A program made the position numbers and the translations under genes. 21,567 nucleotides of DNA from Pigoraptor chileana (taxonomy: Eukaryota; Opisthokonta; Filasterea): positions 1 through 21,567 of the forward strand of contig CALSCR010003066.1 in the NCBI GenBank assembly GCA_943704495.1, given 5' to 3'. Shown here piece by piece: positions 1-7,900 of this stretch. A model generated the notes under the pieces. The model had not been told where the DNA came from. It made no database searches and saw nothing but the letters and a program-made list of their open reading frames with translations. The first letter of the stretch is position 1. Each line of letters starts with the position of its first letter.

Positions 1-55
<55 letters not shown>
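1..55. repeat. (GT)n microsatellite at the left edge, inside CYRI intron 3
   Basis: A pure GT dinucleotide run that begins at or before the window edge. It lies within the third intron of the minus-strand CYRI gene, so it reads as (CA)n on the sense strand. The rest of this intron inside the window (56-293) shows no recognisable CYRI exon. Confidence 0.97.
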
Positions 56-58
<3 letters not shown>

Positions 59-293
59 TTGTATGTCTGCCAAATTGCACACACGAATAAAAAAACTGTG
101 CGCAGGAGAGTGCCCTTAGTGGGCATATTAATCTCCGTTGAACAAGGGTTGATAATCAACTGCCACCCCCGACGTTTGAGTTCTCATACTCACATCACGC
201 TCTCGTGATTCAAAATAATCCCCAAACTCACATTGACACAACACGCACACATATAGTAAACAATTGCAATTCAGACGAGCCACCACAACCCAC

Positions 294-1084
294 CGAGCTG
301 GCCAGAGTATTCGTAAAACGACTTGAGCTTCTCAACTTGCGGACACACTGCATTCCATGCGTTCTCTTCTGTGTCTTTGCTTGGATGTGAGATGGCCTAT
401 TCCACACAACAAATATTATGTGGCAAGAAAACAACAACATCAAAGTAAAATAATAATCAGAATTGCTTCGAGACTTGCAAGTTCAAATCAAGCCGAATCA
501 CTGAAGTGGCAATCGGCATTGGTCCAATCGCATAGGGCGATATTTCAAACCGCACCGCACCTGTCGAATTGCATCGCCGCATCCAGTGTAGGCTCGCAGC
601 TCTTCAAGGAGGTTGTGCGTTGTGTTGAGAATGTCGGCCACAAACTGGTGGACCTGCATCTCGCTTTCCGTCGGTTGCGCATCTTTGAAGAATAGATGCA
701 AAACAAAGCACACAAAGAATTAAGGTCGACGGTCAGTGATCGACAACAAATTGTGCACAAAAGAAAGGAAAATGAAATGATGCCACGATACGAATGGTCA
801 CCCTTGTGAGATCCACTTCCAGCGGGCCTAATATATCCTTCTCGCCTCCCATGCTTCGTATCACACGGGCGGAGAAAGTAATAGGCATTCGCTCCCATTG
901 ATGCGCACATCCACTACTAGATTCACTGACATTCCTTCGCCTATCACTGAATCCCATGTTTCACAAGCACAGGCACACACATACACACACACCAAGTGCG
1001 AGGATACCCACTTTCAAAGTCCAAAAACAGGTCCTGGGTGCTGCCCTTCTGATCCTTCTTGATGATCTGCATAAGATTGCCCAT
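294..1084 (-). CDS. CYRI: CYRI/FAM49 family protein, N-terminal exons (partial, continues left of the window)
   Basis: CYRI (FAM49) proteins bind active Rac1 and restrain the Scar/WAVE complex that drives branched actin at the cell edge. Three exons are visible on the minus strand: 1012-1084, 561-682 and 294-396, with phases 1, 0 and 1, giving the first 99 residues of a family normally about 320 long. The start MGNLMQIIKK has the family's MGNL opening. The first splice rebuilds an Asn codon in FLDFENAQPTESE, a hallmark of the family. Exon 2 gives LLEELRAYTGCGDAIRQ, and exon 3 begins AISHPSKD and contains AWNAVCPQVEKLKSFYEY; all align in order with animal CYRI. Gly2 is the residue known to be myristoylated in animals. 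The ATG has A at -3 and G at +4. The Rac-binding arginines lie in later exons outside the window. It is transcribed divergently from TMEM230. Confidence 0.93.
397..560 (-). other. CYRI intron 2
   Basis: A 164-nt phase-0 intron with donor CAG|GTGCGG and acceptor GGAATAG|GCC. Joining the flanks gives AIRQ-AISHPS, which matches the family's REAIQ/RDAIQ-NP/HP region. The intron carries CACTG and ATTGG/CCAAT words similar to those in the spacers. Confidence 0.88.
683..1011 (-). other. CYRI intron 1
   Basis: A 329-nt intron with donor GTGGGTATCC and acceptor TTCTTCAAAG. The splice joins A to AT to make the conserved Asn in the family's FENAQPTESE motif, which fixes both sites. A TG-rich tract begins within about 20 nt of the donor on the sense strand. 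Confidence 0.88.
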
Positions 1085-1380
1085 TTTCCACTCTGATTCA
1101 GCCGCACAATGGCGGAGTTCCCAAGACTAAAGCGAGCGAAATAGATGGCGGAATCGACGCAGACGTCTATGAACGTCGGTCTGGAAGCTCTCAAAAGCAA
1201 AGGCCAAAGCGAGAGAGAATAAACTATTTGAAAATTACGGAGACACGCAACAATTTAGCCTTCTACGAACTCCCATCCAACCACAAATAGATCACAGAGA
1301 GATAAAAGGCACTTTGTCAGAATAGACACTGTGTTGAGTTGACAGTGTCTCCCACTACAGGAGATGCAAAGGAGTTTGCG

Positions 1381-1425
1381 GTGCGTGCGTATGTGCGTGC
1401 GTATGTGCGTATGTGCGTATGTGCG
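1381..1425. repeat. GTGCGTAT-type tandem microsatellite
   Basis: Alternating GTGCGTGCGTAT and GTGCGTAT words in the CYRI-TMEM230 spacer. This is simple-sequence DNA with alternating purine and pyrimidine. Confidence 0.9.
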
Positions 1426-1503
1426 GAGTATGCGTCTCTCTCTTCCGTCCCATTCTGTCGTCCGTGTCTGTCTCTGTCTGTGTGTTGTTTTGAGTGGGAC
1501 TGC

Positions 1504-1505
<2 letters not shown>

Positions 1506-1545
<40 letters not shown>
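1506..1545. repeat. (GT)n microsatellite
   Basis: A nearly pure GT dinucleotide run of about 40 bp in the divergent CYRI-TMEM230 spacer. Confidence 0.97.
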
Positions 1546-1548
<3 letters not shown>

Positions 1549-1914
1549 GGCCACTATGGGACACTCTGTAATAAAGCACTCTCACTATGAAAATGAATCA
1601 AAATTACTCTGCAAAATTAATTTCAATTTTTTCAAATTTTCATTTTCAATTCGTGGAAAGAAAACAGAATTGACGTCCCGGATGTAACTTCAGAGTGGCA
1701 ATTAACACCCCGGATACGATTCCGTGCATGGGGCAAGCCGGTACATCCCTACGAAGTTGCTGACGCCAATATGCAGACCATTATAAGATTAGAAGGCATT
1801 GAGGATAAAAGATTACATATATCTCATATCTGTATAGGCCACCGCAAACTTAGGCTGAAGAATCACAGAAGAGCATCTTTTCAACATTAGTGTATCGTTA
1901 AGGCGTGCTCAAGA

Positions 1915-2665
1915 ATGGCCAAGCGTGGAAAGTACCAGTACACGCGTCTCGGCGACGGCAACGATGACTTTACGGATGAGCAGTTTGTCAGGCCCCCACC
2001 AAAGGTGATGTGGGCCGCATCTCGTGTTATGTAGACATGGATTTGGAGGAAGATAGTCTTCATATGTGGATGTGGACGAGGCAATGGACACCTTATGTGG
2101 CTCCTCATTTATTGACTCATCATGGGCACTGAATGCGGGAGGGTCGTGGCGGTTTCTCTCCTGCGCATTCCTGCGTCTAATCTACGGGCAACTTCACATT
2201 GCGTATGTGCACGACAGGTCCCCATCAAAGCGATTCTGCTGGCCACAGCACTCTTTCTGTTCGGCAGTCTGTTTATTGTTATGGGATCTTTAATCATGAC
2301 GGGTGTTATCGAAACTTCGGTAAGTTTGTCGTGCTTGGCACGGACTTTCAAGAAGTTAAGTTCATCAGGGCGATAAATCTGTGCCACAACTACTACAATG
2401 AAAATTGTCGGATGCCCAACCATCATTTATGGGATTGTGATTGTGGGTGTGCGAAGATGGTTCTTCTCAATTGCCTGATTCGTCGTCCTGATGATGACAT
2501 GTAATGGCCATGCACTGCGACTCGCAGATGCACGACCGAGCCATTCCGTTTCTCGTTCTCGGCTCGCTCCTCTTCATTCCCGGCTTCTATCACGTCCGAA
2601 TCGCTTACTATACATGGAAACAATATCCGGGCTACTCGTATGACGACATACCTGACTTTGATTAG
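1915..2665 (+). CDS. TMEM230: TMEM230 homologue, complete, three exons
   Basis: TMEM230 (DUF872) is a small two-pass membrane protein of endosomes, Golgi and secretory or synaptic vesicles. Exons 1915-2004, 2218-2319 and 2528-2665 are all phase 0 and give 109 residues (human about 120). Exon 1 encodes a polar tail with [13 protein letters not shown] and RPPPK. Exon 2 is the first membrane helix, [19 protein letters not shown]. Exon 3 starts [20 protein letters not shown], continues [12 protein letters not shown] and ends [11 protein letters not shown] then [12 protein letters not shown] and the SYDDIPDFD tail are diagnostic of the family. An in-frame TAG at 1888-1890 rules out an upstream start, and the ATG has A at -3 and G at +4. 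All splice sites are GT-AG. It is divergent from CYRI and convergent with the giant gene. Confidence 0.95.
2005..2217 (+). other. TMEM230 intron 1
   Basis: A 213-nt phase-0 intron with donor AAG|GTGATG and acceptor CGACAG|GTC. It joins PPPK to VPIKAI, matching the family's PPK-IPYKAI region. Confidence 0.88.
2320..2527 (+). other. TMEM230 intron 2
   Basis: A 208-nt phase-0 intron with donor TCG|GTAAGT and acceptor TCGCAG|ATG. It joins the end of helix 1 (TGVIETS) to [11 protein letters not shown], as the family requires. Confidence 0.88.
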
Positions 2666-2799
2666 ACTCGGTCGCTGGCTTTGATTGCAGGATGCCGTGA
2701 TAGTCAATCGGTCTGCCGCGTACACTTCCGCCCCACTGACAGAGTTGTTTGTGATCTCTGTGTAACAGCCCCGGTTGGCCGTGCACAGTGTGTTTCGAC

Positions 2800-2955
2800 A
2801 TGTCATTCGCTCGTTTTCTGTTTGGCTGCATTTGCGTTGTTTTTGCGTTGCTTTTATTGAACAAACTGATCACTCTCCTCGCGTTTGGATTTGTGTGCAC
2901 GTTCGCATCTGTTGTCGAATTGCTGAGCTCGCCTGACAGATACAACACATATTGA
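2800..2955 (+). CDS. Doubtful small hydrophobic ORF (51 aa) downstream of TMEM230
   Basis: ATG to TGA, 51 residues. It starts MSFARFLFGCICVVFALLLL, continues with a second hydrophobic stretch (LITLLAFGFVCTFASVV) and ends SSPDRYNTY, so it would be a membrane peptide. It begins 135 nt after the TMEM230 stop and may simply lie in the 3' UTR. T-rich DNA gives hydrophobic residues by chance, and no family is recognised. No promoter or intron signal supports it independently. Confidence 0.18.
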   Translation: MSFARFLFGCICVVFALLLLNKLITLLAFGFVCTFASVVELLSSPDRYNTY

Positions 2956-3091
2956 GACACTCACACGCGCACGCACACAACACATTCGCAAACACACCCA
3001 GTCGGACACTCAAATACTCTCATACATACTCACTCACACACTCACTCACACACACGCACCCACTCGCACAATCACACACTCTCATTCACAC
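2956..3091. repeat. CA/CACT-rich simple-sequence tract
   Basis: An imperfect tract of CACA and CTCACA words beginning right after the small ORF's stop, in the convergent spacer. It lacks a strict unit length. Confidence 0.85.
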
Positions 3092-3313
3092 CCGATGGCA
3101 AGAACAGCGCTTCTACAGCATTACCAGCTGTTCCTAACCTGTTGTATCATCCGCCCACACTGACTATCGCTCTCCGCCTGTAGATCTTTCATTATGTGGC
3201 CCGCCCGTTGTTGTATGCAAACCGCACCACTGCAGCTTTGCCACATCGTATGGCTCCAGTGGATTTAGCCGGATGGGGTCACTTATCAAGCTGCCGCCGC
3301 CGCAACCGACCAC

Positions 3314-3869
3314 CCGCGGCGGGCTCAGTGCATTGCCTACAAGATCGTGGCCGACTGGCAGCCGCGCTGACTGATTAGTGAGACTTACGCAACTTTGCTA
3401 GCACGCTCAGTTCAGTGCCGATATCATTTCGAGTGTGGGACTCAAGCCCAGTCCCATTTTATGCAGCCACTGTTGGTCGCCACTGGCTCGATCGGCTATC
3501 AGAAAGTTAACCTCGGACTCAGTACGTACCGCCCGCGGCCGCCCGCCCGTCGGAGCTGTGCATTTATTTTCGAGTATTCTTGTGAAGTATGACAAACCAT
3601 ATTGTCCGACTGGGCTGTCCGCTGGCAATTTATGTCACTGCATCCGCCCACCCGTCATCTAACGGTCCTATTGTAAGCGGAGATTGCCGATAAACTGTCA
3701 CGGGCAACTTCACGGCCGCGGCCGATTGTGGACAGTCCTGCGGCGAGTATATACCACTCAGGTCTGACTCAGTGCGATACCGGCCGAACCGAGCCGCCGG
3801 CCGCCAGTTGTGGGGCACTTGCCGGCTGTTTCTGAGCCGCCATCCTTCAAGCACGTGACGCTGCCGCGG
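3314..3869. repeat. GC-rich block with four CCGCGG palindromes and a 12-bp inverted pair
   Basis: CCGCGG occurs at 3314-3319, 3533-3538, 3716-3721 and 3864-3869. CACGGCCGCGGC at 3711-3722 is the exact reverse complement of GCCGCGGCCGTG at 3863-3874, so the two could form a stem with a loop of about 140 nt. The surrounding spacer is otherwise of moderate GC. No function can be assigned. Confidence 0.7.
3460..3472 (+). repeat. Direct repeat TATGCAGCCACTG, copy 1
   Basis: This 13-mer occurs again at 4108-4120 in the same orientation, 648 bp away. Both copies lie in the CAGT/ACTG-rich spacer. Confidence 0.7.
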
Positions 3870-4107
3870 CCGTGCAGTCGAAGTACAGTATTGTTTCAAA
3901 TCAGTAATTGTATGTTCCGCCGTCAACAACTGACAAGCCGATTGGGAACTATAGTGTCACTGGCTGCAATGGCACACACTGTCACTCGGGCTCACCTTCA
4001 CCGCCAGTTCAGTGAGTAATTAAACTTTACGTTGCACTTTCTGTCACTGCCAATTCTATTGGCCCGAATATGATTGCAGTACCAAACGGTGACTGAAATC
4101 GCACTAG

Positions 4108-4120
4108 TATGCAGCCACTG
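4108..4120 (+). repeat. Direct repeat TATGCAGCCACTG, copy 2
   Basis: The second copy of the 13-mer seen at 3460-3472. The flanks do not match, so this is a short shared word and not a long duplication. Confidence 0.7.
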
Positions 4121-4590
4121 ATTTTGCGCTTGATATGACTTTTGTGTCAGCAGGGCTGGCGCGCTCGATGTTTGGATCACTGACAGACTGAAGCAATTTG
4201 AATGTTGGCTAGATTCATTTCAGTGGACCACTGCAACTCCCATTGTGCGCATTCCACCACAGACTGACAATAATATTGGCAATTACTTACTCAGTCTACA
4301 ATTGTTGCGATTGGCATATCAGCTGAAGTAATTTTGCTTTGCAATGCGTTCATAATTGAACCAGCAACTTACTAACTTACAGCACTGCGAGTATTAATAA
4401 TAGTACCATTGGTTGAGACTGCCTGCTCATCGGCCGGGGGCGACAGACAGAGCAGGTGAATTCAGTTCCACGAGAAGATATTCTGCCTTCAGAGCAGAAA
4501 ATGCATTCATGACACTAATAATTATCGGCGCCAATGCAGCCGCAAGCAAATCACACTCTAGTCAGTTAGTCTGTGATATCCGACGTTCAT

Positions 4591-4600
4591 GATCACGTGA
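4591..4600. promoter_or_regulatory. E-box word GATCACGTGA downstream of the giant gene
   Basis: Contains TCACGTGA, the extended E-box bound by TFE/MITF-type bHLH-zip factors in animals. The same ten bases, in the opposite orientation, occur at 21051-21060 upstream of the giant gene. Binding here is only a guess from the word. Confidence 0.3.
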
Positions 4601-4799
4601 AGGTGAATTCATTCCATTAAAACATACAAAAAAACGACAGTGAGTTCAGAGTTATAATCATTTGACAAATACGCAAAAGCAAAGCAAAGCATTCGTCCCA
4701 ACACTGAAAGCGGCGCCAATCAAGGACTGAGCCGATGATAGACACAGCCACACTCGGGAAGCAACACACAGTCCACCACCACACAAAAGCCACGCGAGC

Positions 4800-4815
4800 A
4801 GCATCCGTCCAGACA
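4800..4815. repeat. 16-bp direct repeat next to the giant gene's stop, copy 1
   Basis: AGCATCCGTCCAGACA here matches AGCATCCGTCCGGACA at 4859-4874 with one mismatch, 59 bp apart. The second copy is inside the last coding exon (the CPDGC region of the Cys-rich domain); this copy is just past the TGA. It looks like a small local duplication of coding sequence. Confidence 0.6.
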
Positions 4816-4820
4816 ATTAC

Positions 4821-4943
4821 TCAGCCATACGTGCACCTGAAGAAGGAGCAGTCACCATAGCATCCGTCCGGACACGCTCCCTTGGCCTGCTGCCACGCCT
4901 CGCACACGCACAGCGAGGGGTTGAAGCAGTCGGCGTCGCGAAT
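4821..4943 (-). other. C-terminal eight-cysteine domain of the giant protein
   Basis: The last 41 residues carry eight cysteines (residues 4781-4818) in the order C-x5-C-x5-C-x-C-x9-C-x3-C-x3-C-x4-C. The local motifs are QCIRDADC, SLCVC, ACPDGCYGDC and FFRC. An even count at the extreme C-terminus of an exported protein suggests four disulphides in an EGF-like or other small cystine-rich module. No exact family is recognised. The protein then ends TYG and TGA. Confidence 0.6.
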
Positions 4944-7900
4944 GCACTGCGGCAGTTTGAAGAACTGCCTAATGATGCTCATGATGCTTCCAAATGTGCT
5001 CTTGAAAATGTCCGGAATACTAATTTGGAAGTCGATGTTCCGCAGCTTCCCAAAGAGGTAGAAGTCGATCTGTAGCGTTGGCAACCGACCCGTTGCAATG
5101 TTGCTGAAGCTAAAATCGGTAATTGCGAAGCGCTCCAGCGAGAAGAAGGGCTTGCTGACGTCATACTCCTGCAATGAGAAAATGGACAAAGTCGCGGTGG
5201 AGATGCCGGTTGTCAGTGCAATCGTGGGCAGTCAATAAAGGATGCGTGGATCATATCGTATGGACAATGCAAACACACGCACTTCATCACGCACATTGAC
5301 ACGCATACACGCACACACACTCACAAACACACAGAGACAAGCCCATATACCAAGAGGACAGGCACAGGCTCATGTATGCATCACACACATCACACACACC
5401 TTCAGGATCTGCGACTTCTCCAGGTCACTGAGGTCGGTGATGCTCCCTGGCAGCTGCGTGCCAAGCGTATTGCTTATCTGCTGGCTCAGCGACGCGCTTG
5501 CAAACACAAACGTAAACGACACGTCGGGAATCTTAATCCACCCGAGATTCTTCCCGCCAATCACAACCTCTGCGCTGAGGATGTATCCAAACACCGTCAT
5601 TTCCGCGCGAACTCCAAAGCCGGCGCGGTAGCGTATCTGGTTGAACACGCCGTCCATCGGTGCGAAATAAAATGAGGCACTCCGGAATGCCCACGACGCA
5701 GAGTACTGGGACGATCCCAGGCGCGCAATGTTCGCGGGTGTTGCGGCATTCCACCACAACGCAAGGTCCGCAAATGACATGGCAGTGACGTTGTTTGCGA
5801 TTGTGCCGGCGAAAAAGAGATCGCGCATGTCAGGCCACGTGACGCGGCCGTACAGACTAATGCCAACGTTGCCAATGACAACCATTCCGCCCAGGCCCAC
5901 CCCGTATGTCTGTCCAAACTCCACCGAAATGACGACATTTCCGATCGAGAGGCCGGGGACCCCAAACGCATTGAGCCACATGCCCTTCATGCCGCCGCTG
6001 AGGACGACCGATCCATACGTCTTGAACGTGCCCTCCACCCAGAACTGCAACACGGGGTTGTTTGTGAGGTTGAGGTATATGCCCGTGCTTGCAGAGACCG
6101 TTGGCGGCGCAGCAATGTTCACCGTCAGCGTCAGCCCGAGGAGGCCGAATGTAGGCGTGAATGCAATCGGCGGCGTTGTCAATTGAAAGCGGATTTTCAG
6201 CGGATCGACGTCAAACACAGGTATGAGCATCGACAGAGTGTAGCGGGCATCTGTTGCCGTCTTATCGATCAGTCGCATCGCATCCATAACAATGCCGCTC
6301 GTGATGCGAACAATCGCCCCCAGCTTGACTCCCGTCTCAATGCCGAGTGCATTGTCGTCGTAGTTGGAAACTGTCACAAACACACTGACATCGACCGGCA
6401 GAATGAGCGTCTTGATCACATCGTGCACAGAGGCTGTGTTCGTGATGGACATGACGACGGCGGCGAGATTCTGCACCGACGACACCGACAATGAGACCAT
6501 GAAGCCTGTGAACTGGCGTGCGGCGCGTCCTTCGGCCTTCGCACTCGTGACATATCCGCCAAAACGCACTGCCGCGCCAATCGAGACATACAGCTCAGCC
6601 ATTTGAATGGTGGGGCGTGTCTCAATCACGACATTGATGGTGCAGTCGCGCACCGAGAGCCAGTTCCCGAGCCCGAGAGGGTTGTTCCACTCGCCCACAA
6701 TGCTGCCGGAGAGCACGAGACGGCCGTCGGCGGCAGTATATGCCCCTGTGACCTGATACTTGACAATGGTCCCGTTGGACGACTTGTAGTCGAGGCCTGC
6801 CGGAAACAGCACACTCAACTGTGTGCCGATGTACACGCTGGGCGCGGCAGAGAACATGTCAAACTGGATGTCAAAGTAGAGTCCGGCGTACTGCAGGCGA
6901 CTCGTGAGGCTGCTCGCAACGGACGCCGCAGTCAGATACAGCCGCAGTTTGTCCTTGCTGACCGAATCGAAGACGGGGACGTAGACGCCGCCGGTAAAGT
7001 CGACGCGGCTGGCAGCGCCTCCTACGCGGAATACATTCACCAGGTCAAGCATTGGCCCGCTCGTTGCAGACACAGCGACATCAAAGGTGAAACCGGGATC
7101 GAATTTGCGCGAAATGCCTCCGACGACATCCGAATACGTATATGTCGACAGGACAACGCGCGCACCATTGGCTATGTTGCTCAGACTGCTGACCATAGCA
7201 GGCACGGCGCCCGCACGGCCAGTGACAACAGGCAGAATGGAGGCAATGCTTTTTGCAGATACGGCGCTCACTGCGACGGCGAAGTCGGTCAAGTTGGCGA
7301 CGTCGCCACGGAAACGTAGAATGGTTGGATTCGCGGCATCAAATGCCACGCGCAAATTGCCCTCCAGTGTGAGTGTGCGCAGGGTTGGAGTGTACACGCC
7401 ACTCGTGTCAACAACAAGGGTCATCGAGACGTTTGAAATGCCTAGCCACGCCGCTGCGTTGAATGGATTCCGCCAGTCACCGAGCATGCCGCCCTGGACG
7501 ATAAGAGGCTTCTGGCTCACATACTGCGCGCGGACGTAGAAGACAAGCGGTTCCGGATTGTATCGAATGTCGACAGAGAGGGACGACGTCAGGGTGATTG
7601 TAGGGTTGAGATAGAGCGAGTCCCACGATGCACGCAACTCCAACCCCGCCCAACGCGCGCCCGGCAGCGAGTTCATACTGCCCGACACAAGCAAGGACAG
7701 CCAAATGCCATCCGCCTGCCGATCGGGCTGTGCGAAGACTGGAAGGTACAGGTTGATTCGCGACGAAAACTGCGCAGACTCCGGCTTGAGTGCACGCAGA
7801 GCCATCAGAAGTATGCCATCGTAGCACGTGACCGACGCCCCCATATAGAGGCCGGGGCTTTTGAACGTCGTCCCGTCCGCTGCAAGGAATGCCTGCGTCG

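Larger units (their letters stand above)
1085..1914. promoter_or_regulatory. Divergent spacer between CYRI and TMEM230
   Basis: An 830-bp stretch between two divergent start codons with no supported coding exon. It presumably holds both promoters and 5' UTRs. It contains a GTGCGTAT-type tract (1381-1425), a pyrimidine-rich tract (about 1436-1490), a (GT)n run (1506-1545) and an AT-rich stretch (about 1600-1660). No confident TATA box or transcription-factor site can be named; AT-rich words near 1816-1835 are the only weak candidates. Confidence 0.5.
2666..4820. other. Spacer between the convergent TMEM230 and giant genes
   Basis: About 2.15 kb with no supported conserved gene. It should include both 3' UTRs. 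From left to right it holds a doubtful 51-residue hydrophobic ORF (2800-2955), a CA-rich tract (2956-3091), a GC-rich block with four CCGCGG sites (about 3280-3880) and a lower-GC stretch rich in CAGT/ACTG and CAAT/ATTG words (about 3360-4740). No AATAAA hexamer is well placed for either gene. Confidence 0.6.

Noticed and set aside
478-500. GTTCAAATC word in CYRI intron 2 as the T-arm of a tRNA
   Set aside because: No matching acceptor, D or anticodon arms are found around it.
2574-2960. Minus-strand ORF of 128 residues overlapping TMEM230 exon 3
   Set aside because: It is antisense to a conserved exon and has no recognisable domain or splice support.
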